From the NCBI RefSeq assembly GCF_030408435.1, contig NZ_CP047046.1, forward strand, positions 1,098,572 through 1,162,571: 64,000 nt of DNA. The letters are read 5' to 3'. The position numbers and the translations under genes are program-made. Below are positions 27,210 through 37,752 of this stretch, one piece after another; the first letter of the stretch is position 1; every line of letters begins with the position of its first letter. The DNA is from Corynebacterium auriscanis. Its GTDB lineage: Bacteria; Actinomycetota; Actinomycetes; Mycobacteriales; Mycobacteriaceae. Below the pieces are notes generated by a model, which did not search any database, had not been told where the DNA came from, and saw only the letters and a list, made by a program, of their open reading frames with translations.

Positions 27210-28049
27210 ATGCGGAAATATTTTGGGGGCGCTGCAGCGGCTTGCGTTGCCACAATCGCGGTTGTTGCGTTGAGTGGCTGCAGTGTGTCTCTTGAGGACG
27301 CGATGTCGGGCGCGGAGACGACCATGGGGGATCGTTTCGGGGAATCGACTCGTGCACGCGAGGGGCAGGCGCATGATCCGAAAGGGGAAAGTGGTAGCTC
27401 TGGGGCTGGCACTGGACGCGGAACTGGAGGCGCAGATGATTCCTCATCTGGGCGGCCAGGAGCACAGGAGAAGGGGAGCCCCGCCGGCGAGGGGGCTCGG
27501 CCGGCGGGGCATGAGGGGCTGTGGTTCGACTCCGAACCTGCGGACCCCTGGGACAGATACGTTTGGAAATCGCAGAAATACATCGGCAAAGGGGGTGATA
27601 TTCCGAAGCTGGGCCCGGGCACAGCGGACAAAGCATTTTGGGGGTTGCCGGACCTGTGTTCCCGGCAGATGCAGCTACGAATGAAGGACGTGGGGTTTGT
27701 GTTTGCTGAGGTCGGCGCCAACGACTCAGGGTTGCGCGATTGCTACTACCGCGAACATGGAAAAAGCGATTCTTTACTGAACGGCGGATTCGTCTTACTT
27801 ACGTTCACTACAGAGTTTCACCGCTTTCAAAAGCTTGAAGGGTGGCCGATTGTGAACCCCGGTAGTTCCTTTTCTCCGGTTCATAGAAAAAACCAACTCC
27901 CTGAATTTCAATGCGGGGCACAAATGATGATGAATCGAATATCTGTTTCCGCGACTTTTTACGTTGATATGTTGCAAAGGACGGATTTTGAAGACAACTG
28001 CCATAAGTCCGTTTCGTTAGCAGAAGTGGTATCCAATATAATAAGTTAA
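27210..28049 (+). CDS. DUF3558-like lipoprotein
   Basis: A 279-residue exported lipoprotein: an N-terminal signal with lipobox LSGC (Cys about 24), then a Ser/Gly/Ala-rich disordered linker to about residue 105. The C-terminal domain has four spaced cysteines (LPDLCSR, LRDCYYRE, FQCGAQM, DNCHKS) and the order of strands seen in DUF3558 lipoproteins of actinobacteria. The DUF3558 match is my reading of the pattern and needs a profile search. It lies 33 bases before the large Ala/Pro-rich gene and is probably cotranscribed with it. The region 27720-28100 is noticeably more A/T-rich than its neighbours. Confidence 0.75.
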   Translation: MRKYFGGAAAACVATIAVVALSGCSVSLEDAMSGAETTMGDRFGESTRAREGQAHDPKGESGSSGAGTGRGTGGADDSSSGRPGAQEKGSPAGEGARPAGHEGLWFDSEPADPWDRYVWKSQKYIGKGGDIPKLGPGTADKAFWGLPDLCSRQMQLRMKDVGFVFAEVGANDSGLRDCYYREHGKSDSLLNGGFVLLTFTTEFHRFQKLEGWPIVNPGSSFSPVHRKNQLPEFQCGAQMMMNRISVSATFYVDMLQRTDFEDNCHKSVSLAEVVSNIIS

Positions 28050-28082
28050 TTTATGAATAAATTCCTATTAAGGGGGAATAGT

Positions 28083-29768
28083 ATGTTATCTTTCGATGTC
28101 CGTGGCCTATCCAATGTGAATAGAGCACTTGAGAATGCTCTTTTGCAGCTCCTGAAGCTGCGACAAGCTGCCGGGGGTACTGCGCCATTCACCACCGTCC
28201 CATCAATAAACACGGCCTTCGCGCAGCACCAATCCATCTGGGCTGGCCAATCAGGGTCTGGGGTGGATACCATTGAAAACATTCGCGAACGCATCCAATG
28301 GGTTCACCACTTATTCGCCGCCCATATTTCGGGGTTCGAACTCCAAGAAGAATTATCCAAAGCCTCTCTAGATAGCGTCCATTCTCACGTCACACGCAAT
28401 GCCTCCGAGCATCAGTTGCAATTACCCAGCAACGCGGAACGTCAAATAGACAACCTCATTTACAACGTTCCCATCGCAGCAGGCGAAGCCACAACACCCT
28501 TGGCCGCACTCATCGCGGCCTTTCAAGGCGACGATTCCGTTCCGCTCCTCGCTGCGAAGCGTTGGAGTGACGCAGGCCGCCAACTCGGCACCGCCATGGC
28601 CAGCCTTAACAACGCGTCCAACATGATCGCCGCCAGTGCACAGGGGACCTCCTTCGACGCCGCCCGCGCTGCCATCGGCGACCTCGTCAAACTCGGCACC
28701 GTGGTCAGCGCCAACACCATGACAATGGCCGCTTCCGTGGGGCAATTCCCCACCATCCGCGCCACCAACCTCGCCGCTCTGCACTCAATCCAGGCCAGCA
28801 CCGCGCTGATCACCTCACCCGCTGAGCGCCTCGCCGCCGAGCAAGCCGCGGTGGCATCGTTCGTGTCATCGCACTTGCAACCCTCGCTTGAGTTAGTCAA
28901 GCCACCCGTATCCAATCTGGGTGTGCCCATCACAATCCGCTCTGGCGGCGGCACATTGAGTGCCGGTGCATTCGGCGACTCTTCCGCACCCGCCGTCATC
29001 AACACCATCAACGGGACGACCGAATCTGCTGCACCAACCGCCACCGGCACCATGGCTCACCATGCCTCCCATGCTGCGGCCCAGGCCGGTCACGGGTCAC
29101 CGTCGCAGGTTGTCGCCACCCCGGCTAGCGCTGCTACTTCCCCTGTCTCGACGCCACCCAGCCCTCCCCATCTCACACCCGCAACAGGTGCACCTGTCGC
29201 AGCGCACGCGCCGTCCGCCGGGTCTCCGCTGCACCTCGTGTCACCCGCGCCGACGGCCAATGCTCAGGTCGCGTCCGTCCGGCCTGCAACGGCTGGCCCT
29301 GCGCCTGCGCCCGAATCCGCGCAGCCCGTTTCTCGGACTGTATCGAACGTCACCCCGCTTTCCGCTCCGCGCGCGACACCACCAGCGGGCGGAGCTACGG
29401 GGATCGTCCGGGGTGTGTCTGGGCCGTCTCCGCTGGGATCCTCCGGTGCGATTGCAGCGGGAGGTACCAATCCAACCGCGGGACGCGCCGCCGGTTCCCC
29501 TCGCGTGCCCCGTTTACCATATGCTGCCCAGACCGTCGGCCAGTCCAACGTGGTGCGCGGCGCGTTCGGCGCAGCCCCGGTTGGCTCGGGCACACAATCA
29601 TCGGCGGGCGCGCGGGGAGCGATGGGCGTCGGCGGTAGAGGCACAGCAACCAAAGCCAGCGCCAAGGTATTCAACTTCAGCAAGTCCGACCGCGAGTATT
29701 TCGCTCGGCAGTTCATGGGACGGCAGCAGAAGCGGAGGACCGTGCGGAAGGTGATTACTGGGAAATAG
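28083..29768 (+). CDS. Large Ala/Pro-rich protein with helical N-terminal domain, unknown function
   Basis: I chose the ATG at 28083 because GGGGG lies 6 bases upstream; an in-frame ATG at 28053 has no ribosome binding site. The 561-residue product has a helical N-terminal half (to about residue 270) containing a Trp-x-Gly element (QSIWAGQSGSGVDTIENIRE), then a long Ala/Pro/Ser/Thr-rich region (about 300-480). The tail is basic (FSKSDREYFARQFMGRQQKR). No signal peptide is visible. The architecture recalls type VII secretion-associated WXG/PPE-like proteins, but no YxxxD/E export motif is evident, so that link is speculative. It lies just after the DUF3558-like lipoprotein and before steA. Confidence 0.75.
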   Translation: MLSFDVRGLSNVNRALENALLQLLKLRQAAGGTAPFTTVPSINTAFAQHQSIWAGQSGSGVDTIENIRERIQWVHHLFAAHISGFELQEELSKASLDSVHSHVTRNASEHQLQLPSNAERQIDNLIYNVPIAAGEATTPLAALIAAFQGDDSVPLLAAKRWSDAGRQLGTAMASLNNASNMIAASAQGTSFDAARAAIGDLVKLGTVVSANTMTMAASVGQFPTIRATNLAALHSIQASTALITSPAERLAAEQAAVASFVSSHLQPSLELVKPPVSNLGVPITIRSGGGTLSAGAFGDSSAPAVINTINGTTESAAPTATGTMAHHASHAAAQAGHGSPSQVVATPASAATSPVSTPPSPPHLTPATGAPVAAHAPSAGSPLHLVSPAPTANAQVASVRPATAGPAPAPESAQPVSRTVSNVTPLSAPRATPPAGGATGIVRGVSGPSPLGSSGAIAAGGTNPTAGRAAGSPRVPRLPYAAQTVGQSNVVRGAFGAAPVGSGTQSSAGARGAMGVGGRGTATKASAKVFNFSKSDREYFARQFMGRQQKRRTVRKVITGK

Positions 29769-29826
29769 CCGCGCAACCCGGCGCGCCTACAACAACATCA
29801 GTCACAGCGGCACCACAATAGGCGCC

Positions 29827-31020
29827 ATGACTCGATCCCGCTCCGACCAGCCCGGCCTCATCGGTGCCACCCGCGACCTCACTGGCCCCAAGGGGATTCA
29901 CAAGAACCTCACCAAGGGGAAGTTGGGCGCTGGTGACATCGCCGTCATCAATCAACCTGATATCAACCGCTCGATGGCGCAGCGCTTCATCGATGCCCAG
30001 GTAGGTGCAGTTGTGAACGTCGCGCCCTTCACCACCGGTCGCGTACCGAACTTCGGTCCGCAGATGATGCTGGATTCCGGGATTATCCTGGTGGAAAATG
30101 CCGATGACGAAGTGGCTCGCAAGATCAAAAACGGCAAGAAAGCGCGCCTCGATGAAGGCAAGGTTTTCTACGGTGACCGGTCCATCGGCGGTGGTGATGA
30201 GCTGGACCTCGATACCGCAATGGAGCGTTTCGACGAGGCCCGCGATTCCCTGGGCGATCACATGGAGGCCCTTAGTGGCAACACGGCGGAGTTTGTGCGG
30301 AGTGAGTCCCCGCTGCTCATCGACGGGTTGGGCATTCCGGAAGTCGATGTGGACATGGACGACCGCAAGGTGCTGGTGGTCAGCCCAGATCCGCGGCTAC
30401 ACGAGAAGTTGAAGGATCTGCGCTACTTTATCCGCGAGTATGACCCGATCATCATCGGGGTTGGGGCTGCGGCCGACGAACTACTGGCCGAGGGGCACAA
30501 GCCGCGGATCATCCTCGGCGACCCCGAGACCATTGCGACGAACACCCTGCGTTCCGGCGCGTTGGTGGTCCTGCCCGCTGGTCCGGACGGGCACGCACCC
30601 GGTTTGGAGCGTATTCAGGACCTCGGCGTGGGCGCGATGACATTCCCCGCTGCGACGAGCAACCCCACTCACTTGGCGCTGCTGCTGGCGGAGTACCATG
30701 GCGCGTCCATGGTCGTTCACCTCGGTGAGAACCTCAATCTGGATACCCTGTTCTCCCAAGCTCACGATCCCGAGACCCCTTCTGCGATGCTCACCCACTT
30801 GAAGGTCGGCTCCCGACTTGTCGATTCCACCGCCGTCGCCGAGCTGTACCGGGTGTCCAAGTCCGGCAGCGGCTGGCTGTGGGCGATCTTGGGCGTGTTG
30901 CTGGCTATCGTGGTCATTATCGCGATAGCCGGATTTAGCGGGGATCAGGGATTCGTGGATAATCTCATCGATACCTGGAACGGCATTGCATTGAGCTTCC
31001 AGGACCTCTTCAAGAATTAG
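29827..31020 (+). CDS. steA: SteA-like cell-separation protein
   Basis: A 397-residue protein in the position of C. glutamicum steA and M. tuberculosis Rv1697, directly before steB. The N-terminal two thirds is a soluble domain (GDIAVINQPDINRSMAQRFI, GVGAAADELLAEGHKPRIILGDPE) related to a thiamin-pyrophosphokinase-like fold. A single C-terminal membrane helix follows (SGWLWAILGVLLAIVVIIA), so the bulk faces the cytoplasm. In C. glutamicum SteA and SteB act together in septal cell separation; that role here is inferred from synteny and similarity. Confidence 0.85.
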   Translation: MTRSRSDQPGLIGATRDLTGPKGIHKNLTKGKLGAGDIAVINQPDINRSMAQRFIDAQVGAVVNVAPFTTGRVPNFGPQMMLDSGIILVENADDEVARKIKNGKKARLDEGKVFYGDRSIGGGDELDLDTAMERFDEARDSLGDHMEALSGNTAEFVRSESPLLIDGLGIPEVDVDMDDRKVLVVSPDPRLHEKLKDLRYFIREYDPIIIGVGAAADELLAEGHKPRIILGDPETIATNTLRSGALVVLPAGPDGHAPGLERIQDLGVGAMTFPAATSNPTHLALLLAEYHGASMVVHLGENLNLDTLFSQAHDPETPSAMLTHLKVGSRLVDSTAVAELYRVSKSGSGWLWAILGVLLAIVVIIAIAGFSGDQGFVDNLIDTWNGIALSFQDLFKN

Positions 31021-31034
31021 GGAGGATCCTTCCA

Positions 31035-31955
31035 TTGAGTAAATCCCGAGTGATCGCGGGTCTGGGCCTTGGATTGGCTGCGGGCACCGCTTTAGGTTTC
31101 TACGCGCTTGCGCCGAATGTCCCGGGTGGCCCCAGCAGCACGGGTTCTGCCACCCACCGTGAGCTGGAGGAGCAGACCAGCGCCCGCGAGATTGCCGAAG
31201 GCAAGAACAAGGCCAGTGATGCCGTTCTTGAGGATGTGGCAAGCTCTGCTGTTCGCGGCAAGCTTGATGGTAAGGCTGTGGTTCTTATCTATACCGACGA
31301 CGCCCCGCGCTCCGATGTGGAAGCCACCCGCCGGCTCCTGCGGCAAGCGGGCGCGAAGCTAACGGGCAGTGTGGCTCTAACAGATAAAGCCGTGCAGTCA
31401 AACAGTGGCGACGACATCAAGTCGATTGCCGCGAACTCGCTGCCAGCAGGGGCCAAGTTGTCCGAGAAGAACCTGACCCCAGGCATGCACGCCGGCCAGC
31501 TGCTGGGCGCAGCGTTGAAGTCTGGAAGCAAGGCCGCGAGCGAGACGGACCGTGGCGTGGTGTTTGGCAGTCTGAAGAAAGCCGACTACATCAAGTATGA
31601 CGGTGAGGCTCCGAAGGCTGCGGAGGCTGCCGTGATCATCACGGGTAACCGGGCGGACGATGCCGATAACGGGAATTACGCAACGAATTTTTTCGCCGAT
31701 TTCAGTGCGGGTGTGGATCAAGCGATGAAGAACGTGGTTTTGGCCGGCCAGCCGCAGAGCGCGGAAAAGAACGGTGCCATCGGCATCGTTCGTGGCAAGG
31801 CTGAGTACGCAGATGCGTTCAGCACGGTGGACAACGTCGACAGTGTGGCAGGGCGGATCACGGTGGTGCAGGGGCTTGCCCGCGAGGTCAAGGGGCGCTC
31901 AGGGCACTTCGGTGCTGCGGAGAATGCTGCTGCTGCCAGCGCTAATGACGGATAA
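31035..31955 (+). CDS. steB: SteB-like protein (Rv1698 family)
   Basis: A 306-residue protein with one N-terminal membrane helix (VIAGLGLGLAAGTALGFYAL) and an extracytoplasmic remainder, in the place of C. glutamicum steB and Rv1698. It starts with TTG at 31035, supported by GGAGG 9 bases upstream. A coiled stretch (THRELEEQTSAREIAEGKNK) precedes the globular part. It partners SteA across the membrane in corynebacterial cell separation; the mycobacterial homologue has instead been proposed as a copper-related outer-membrane channel. A terminator follows at 31980. Confidence 0.85.
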   Translation: MSKSRVIAGLGLGLAAGTALGFYALAPNVPGGPSSTGSATHRELEEQTSAREIAEGKNKASDAVLEDVASSAVRGKLDGKAVVLIYTDDAPRSDVEATRRLLRQAGAKLTGSVALTDKAVQSNSGDDIKSIAANSLPAGAKLSEKNLTPGMHAGQLLGAALKSGSKAASETDRGVVFGSLKKADYIKYDGEAPKAAEAAVIITGNRADDADNGNYATNFFADFSAGVDQAMKNVVLAGQPQSAEKNGAIGIVRGKAEYADAFSTVDNVDSVAGRITVVQGLAREVKGRSGHFGAAENAAAASANDG

Positions 31956-31979
31956 TTACAACCATGTGTTAGGCTGAAG

Positions 31980-32013
31980 TCCCGTAGGTAAGCACCTGCG
32001 GGATTTTTGTTTT
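31980..32013 (+). terminator. Rho-independent terminator after steB
   Basis: TCCCGTAGGT and ACCTGCGGGA form a 10-bp stem (one G-U pair) around a 4-base loop, followed by TTTTTGTTTT. It separates the steA-steB unit from pyrG. Confidence 0.9.
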
Positions 32014-32024
32014 CCCGCTTGTGA

Positions 32025-33725
<1,701 letters not shown>

Positions 33726-33744
33726 AATCACTACACTCGTTGTC

Positions 33745-34422
33745 ATGACTGAACCCCTGTCACGCGAACAACATCCAGATGCCACCGACAAGTATCCCGT
33801 CAAGGCCTCGAAGGTCCTGTTCGATGGCCCCATCATCGCGGTTCGTCAGGACACGATCGATGGTCCGACTGGTGAGATGACCCGTGAGATTGTCGAGCAT
33901 TTCAGTGCCGTGGCCATCGCTCCCGTACGGGATGGAAAAGTGCTGCTGATCCGCCAGTATCGGCACGGAGTAGGCCGTTACCTATGGGAGATTCCCGCGG
34001 GGTTGTTGGACATGGCCGGTGAGAACCCATTGGATGCAGCCCGTCGCGAGTTGGCGGAAGAAGCTGGCCTTGTGGCGGAGCGGTGGCATCTTTTGGGTGA
34101 CGTGGTGACGTCCCCCGGCTTCTGTGAAGAGTTCACGCGCATCTACCTGGCTGAGGGCCTATCTAATGACCTCAGCGAATTGGATTTCGAGATCCCAGAT
34201 CCCGAGCACGAAGAAGCAGACCTCGAGACCCGATGGGTTCCCGTGCCGGAAGCCATCGAATGGGTGCAGATGGGCAAGGTGGAAAACTCTATTGCCGTGG
34301 CCGCGTTGCTCCACTTGGCTGTTGGTACCAAGCGCGACGTCAGCGAGCCTTATTACTACCACTCCGGTATGGCCGAGCGCCGTGGCCACGAGCCGGGTCA
34401 GGACATGAAATTCGTCCGGTGA
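33745..34422 (+). CDS. NUDIX hydrolase, ADP-ribose pyrophosphatase type
   Basis: A 225-residue protein. The Nudix box is visible from GLLDMAGENPLDAARRELAE through EAGL, with the preceding strand VLLIRQYRHGVGRYLWEIPAG typical of ADP-ribose pyrophosphatases. It corresponds to Rv1700 in the conserved order pyrG-nudix-xerD. I used the ATG at 33745, 19 bases after pyrG; an open frame extends further upstream into pyrG but is not coding. The substrate is inferred from the subfamily. Confidence 0.92.
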   Translation: MTEPLSREQHPDATDKYPVKASKVLFDGPIIAVRQDTIDGPTGEMTREIVEHFSAVAIAPVRDGKVLLIRQYRHGVGRYLWEIPAGLLDMAGENPLDAARRELAEEAGLVAERWHLLGDVVTSPGFCEEFTRIYLAEGLSNDLSELDFEIPDPEHEEADLETRWVPVPEAIEWVQMGKVENSIAVAALLHLAVGTKRDVSEPYYYHSGMAERRGHEPGQDMKFVR

Positions 34423-35324
34423 ATAACAACGACCGCTTAATTCACCAGTGGCGCCGGCACCTGCAGACTGAACGCAATGTCTCCAGCCACACTCTGAATA
34501 ATTATCAGCGCGATATCGACCGCTATCAGGAATGGCTTGGGGACAAGGATCTTACGAACGTCACCAGCAACGATATCGAGAAGTATCTGGTGTGGTTGCA
34601 GACGGACCAGTCAGGGCACAAAGGGATAGCGCAATCTAGTGCGGCACGCGCACTCGCCAGCATCCGCAGTTTGCATGATTTCGGCGAGCGCGAGAAACTC
34701 CTCGCCAGCAACGCCGCCGCCACAGTCCCGGTGCCGAAACGGGGTGCACCTATCCCTAAGGCGCTGACCGTCGAACAGGTCATTAGCTTGCTTGACGCCA
34801 CGCCGAACAGCGATGCCGCCTCTCTCGTAGACATCAGGGATCGCGCGGTGTTGGAGATGCTGTATTCCACGGGTGCGAGGATCAGCGAACTGTTGGCACT
34901 AGATGTCGACGATGTGGATCAGGGGGAGCGCATGGTTCTGGTGCGAGGCAAGGGTGCAAAGGAGCGACTGGTGCCGCTTGGCAGCCCGGCGTCGATGGCC
35001 CTAGAACAGTATGTGGTGCGAGCGAGACCAGCGATGAATAAGAAGGGGTCACCGGCGCTATTTTTGAATGTGCGTGGCGGACGGATGGGGCGGCAGTCCG
35101 GGTTTAAAGCCGTGACCCAGGCTGCAGAGCGGGCAGGTTTGCCACCGGTGTCGCCCCACGCGTTGCGGCACTCGTTTGCTACGCATCTGCTGCAAGGTGG
35201 GGCGGATGTGCGAGTTGTGCAGGAGTTGCTGGGGCATAGCTCGGTGGCGACGACGCAGATTTATACCAAGGTGACCGCTGATCACCTGCGCGAGATGTGG
35301 GCCACTTCGCACCCCCGCGTGTGA
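34419..35324 (+). CDS. xerD: Tyrosine recombinase XerD
   Basis: A 301-residue site-specific recombinase that, with XerC, resolves chromosome dimers at dif. The N-terminal SAM-like domain covers about residues 5-95. The catalytic domain has the first Arg in STGARISELLALDVDD, the Lys in GKGAKERLVPLG, HxxR in SPHALRHSFATHLLQGG, the second His in LLGHSSVATTQIYT, and the nucleophile Tyr in TQIYTKV. GTG at 34419 overlaps the nudix stop (GTGA), giving the normal length. Its position next to pyrG and parA identifies it as XerD rather than a phage integrase. Confidence 0.93.
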   Translation: MNNNDRLIHQWRRHLQTERNVSSHTLNNYQRDIDRYQEWLGDKDLTNVTSNDIEKYLVWLQTDQSGHKGIAQSSAARALASIRSLHDFGEREKLLASNAAATVPVPKRGAPIPKALTVEQVISLLDATPNSDAASLVDIRDRAVLEMLYSTGARISELLALDVDDVDQGERMVLVRGKGAKERLVPLGSPASMALEQYVVRARPAMNKKGSPALFLNVRGGRMGRQSGFKAVTQAAERAGLPPVSPHALRHSFATHLLQGGADVRVVQELLGHSSVATTQIYTKVTADHLREMWATSHPRV

Positions 35325-35413
35325 GTGGCTGATAATCTATAGCGTGTAATTAGTTCGCAATTACCGTTGATGGTTTTATTGGACAAGGGTAGGACAAGGG
35401 AAAGGGCTTGACT

Positions 35414-36295
35414 GTGTCAGAATCCGACGCGCTTTTCGATAAGCCCGAGCAGAAGATCGGCCTGACCGGTCGGCCCATGCGGGAGTTGCCGGATCCGGCG
35501 CCGTTGAAATCGCATGGGCCTGCCAGCATCATTGCCATGTGTAACCAGAAGGGCGGGGTGGGGAAGACCACCTCGACTATCAATATGGGTTCGGCTCTAG
35601 CTGCCTTCGGGCGCAAGGTTTTGCTGGTGGACTTGGACCCGCAGGGTGCCTTGTCAGCCGGCTTGGGGATTGGTCACCAGGAGCTGGACGTTACGGTGTA
35701 TAACCTGCTGGTGGATAATTCGCTGTCTATTCTAGATGCAATCCACGAAAGTCCAGTCGAGGGGCTTGACGTGGTGCCGGCGAATATCGATCTGTCCGCT
35801 GCTGAGATCCAATTGGTCAATGAGGTCGGCCGTGAACAAGCACTGGCGCGGGCGTTGCGTCCAGTGATGAACGACTACGATTTCATCGTCATCGATTGTC
35901 AGCCATCGTTGGGGTTGCTGACGGTGAACGCGCTATCGTGTGCGGATTCTGTGATCATTCCCGTCGAGTCCGAGTATTTTTCCTTGCGTGGTTTGGCACT
36001 GCTGATGGACACGGTAGAAAAGGTGCGTGATCGGCTGAACTTCCGGCTGGAGGTTTTGGGCATTCTGGTGACGATGTTCGATCGTCGCACCTTGCACTCG
36101 CGCGAGGTGATGGAGCGATTAGTGGAGGCCTTTGGTTCTAAGGTCTTCGACTCGGTGATTACACGCACCGTGCGGTTCCCGGAAACGTCCGTGGCTGGCG
36201 AGCCGATCGACACCTGGGCACCGAAGTCATCTGGCGCAGTGCAGTATCGCAACCTTGCCGCAGAGGTCATCGAGCGCGTAGCTGCCCAACCTTAG
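35414..36295 (+). CDS. ParA/Soj-family ATPase next to scpAB
   Basis: A 293-residue ParA-type ATPase. The deviant Walker A KGGVGKTTSTINMGSAL begins near residue 46. Walker A' and B segments are VLLVDLDPQGALSAGLG and DFIVIDCQPSLGLLTVNAL. It corresponds to Rv1708, which sits before scpA and is a second ParA, distinct from the one next to parB. I preferred GTG at 35414 (AAAGGG 7 bases upstream) over TTG at 35408. A role in chromosome organisation with ScpAB is inferred from the gene order. Confidence 0.9.
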   Translation: MSESDALFDKPEQKIGLTGRPMRELPDPAPLKSHGPASIIAMCNQKGGVGKTTSTINMGSALAAFGRKVLLVDLDPQGALSAGLGIGHQELDVTVYNLLVDNSLSILDAIHESPVEGLDVVPANIDLSAAEIQLVNEVGREQALARALRPVMNDYDFIVIDCQPSLGLLTVNALSCADSVIIPVESEYFSLRGLALLMDTVEKVRDRLNFRLEVLGILVTMFDRRTLHSREVMERLVEAFGSKVFDSVITRTVRFPETSVAGEPIDTWAPKSSGAVQYRNLAAEVIERVAAQP

Positions 36296-36304
36296 GATCA
36301 GCCG

Positions 36305-37108
36305 GTGGAATCCACACAGCCGGAGATCACAGGCTTCCGTGTCGCTTTGGCCAACTTCGATGGGCCGTTTGACCTGTTATTGCAGCTGATTCACTCCCAT
36401 AAGTTGGACATCACGGATGTTGCCTTGGCACGAGTGACCGATGAGTTCATTGCGTACACGAAGGGGTTATCGAAATCCGCGGAGGATTTGGATGAGGTCA
36501 CTGAGTTCCTTGTGGTGGCCTCCACGTTGTTGGATCTGAAAGCCGCGCGGCTGGTTCCACGGGGTGAGGTGGAGGATGAAGAGGACCTCGCCCTCTTGGA
36601 ATCTCGTGACCTGCTGTTTGCTCGTTTGCTGCAGTACCGGGCGTATAAGCAGGTGGCGCAGATGTTTGCGGAGTGGCAGCGCAACGCGGCGCGGCGCCAC
36701 CCGATTGGGCTGTCGCTGGAGGAGCACCAAGCGAACCTGCTGCCTCCCGTGGAGATCGGTCACACTGCTGACAGCTTCGCGGAACTTGCCGCTGCTGTGT
36801 TCCGTCCGCGGCCGTCGGGTGTGGATACGGGGCACGTTCACCAGGTTGCGGTGAGTGTCCCGGAGCAGGCTGGGCACATTCTTAATACATTGAAAGTCGC
36901 TGGTGAGAACAGGTGGGTGAGTTTCGGTACGTTGATAGCCGATTGCGAGCTGAATATGACTATCGTGGGGCGCTTCTTGGCGTTGCTGGAGCTTTACAAG
37001 GCCCGGGCCATCGGAATCGAGCAGGAGATCCCGTTGGAGGAAATGTCCGTGGCCTGGACTGGGCTGGATGTGGACCCGGCCGTGGTTGCGGCATCGAACT
37101 GGACGTAA
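36305..37108 (+). CDS. scpA: Segregation and condensation protein ScpA
   Basis: A 267-residue kleisin that links SMC heads with ScpB. The typical N-terminal block VALANFDGPFDLLLQLIHSH is present, then LDITDVALARVTDEFI and EDLDEVTEFLVVASTLLDLK. The C-terminal winged-helix part includes LALLELYKARAIGIEQEI. The GTG start is 9 bases after the parA-like gene. Function is secure from the family and from pairing with scpB. Confidence 0.94.
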   Translation: MESTQPEITGFRVALANFDGPFDLLLQLIHSHKLDITDVALARVTDEFIAYTKGLSKSAEDLDEVTEFLVVASTLLDLKAARLVPRGEVEDEEDLALLESRDLLFARLLQYRAYKQVAQMFAEWQRNAARRHPIGLSLEEHQANLLPPVEIGHTADSFAELAAAVFRPRPSGVDTGHVHQVAVSVPEQAGHILNTLKVAGENRWVSFGTLIADCELNMTIVGRFLALLELYKARAIGIEQEIPLEEMSVAWTGLDVDPAVVAASNWT

Positions 37109-37117
37109 CCTGAATTC

Positions 37118-37708
37118 ATGAACGACCATGAAAACGAGTCTGCGGCCGCTGTGCCTCTGGCACCTGTTTCACTTTTGCGCAGTCGCATCGAATCCCTGTT
37201 GCTTGTGAGTGACGAGCCGGTCACCGCTGCTGAGCTTGCGCGGGTTCTTTCCACCGACGCCACGGTGGTCCCCGCCAACGAGATCGAGATGGTGTTGGTG
37301 GAGATTCGGGACGAGTTTGATGCGCGAGGTTCTGGCTTCGAATTGCGTGAAAGCGACGGGGCTTATCGGCTGTACACGCGGAGGGAGAATTCGGAGGCCG
37401 TGGAGGCAAAGCTTCTGGATGGTACGCAGCAGCGGTTATCGCGCGCGGCTCTCGAAACTTTGGCGGTGGTGGCGTATCGCCAGCCGGTGACGCGAGCGCA
37501 GGTTTCGGCCGTCCGCGGTGTTAACTGCGACGGCGTCATGCGTACATTGGCGTTGCGTGGCCTGGTTTCGGAGGTCCCCGAAGGACCGGGTGGAGCGAAC
37601 TTGTACTCCACCACGGACTTATTCCTCGAACAGCTGGGTATTGCTTCTCTCACCGAACTGCCTGATTTGGCACCACTTCTTCCCGAGGTTGACTCGATTG
37701 ACGATTAG
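37118..37708 (+). CDS. scpB: Segregation and condensation protein ScpB
   Basis: A 196-residue protein with two winged-helix domains. Landmarks are IESLLLVSDEPVTAAELARV near the N-terminus and LSRAALETLAVVAYRQPVTRAQVSAVRGVN, a nearly invariant ScpB motif, in the middle. The C-terminal tail is short and acidic. It starts 9 bases after scpA, the standard arrangement for SMC-ScpAB. Confidence 0.95.
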   Translation: MNDHENESAAAVPLAPVSLLRSRIESLLLVSDEPVTAAELARVLSTDATVVPANEIEMVLVEIRDEFDARGSGFELRESDGAYRLYTRRENSEAVEAKLLDGTQQRLSRAALETLAVVAYRQPVTRAQVSAVRGVNCDGVMRTLALRGLVSEVPEGPGGANLYSTTDLFLEQLGIASLTELPDLAPLLPEVDSIDD

Positions 37709-37752
37709 AGCCATGGAGCGGGATCTATAAATTCTCGACCCTGGGTTGGTGT

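Noticed and set aside
26942-27721. 259-codon minus-strand frame across the spacer and lipoprotein gene
   Set aside because: It overlaps the better supported lipoprotein gene, which has a ribosome binding site, signal peptide and spaced cysteines; the antisense product is Pro/Ser-rich and featureless.
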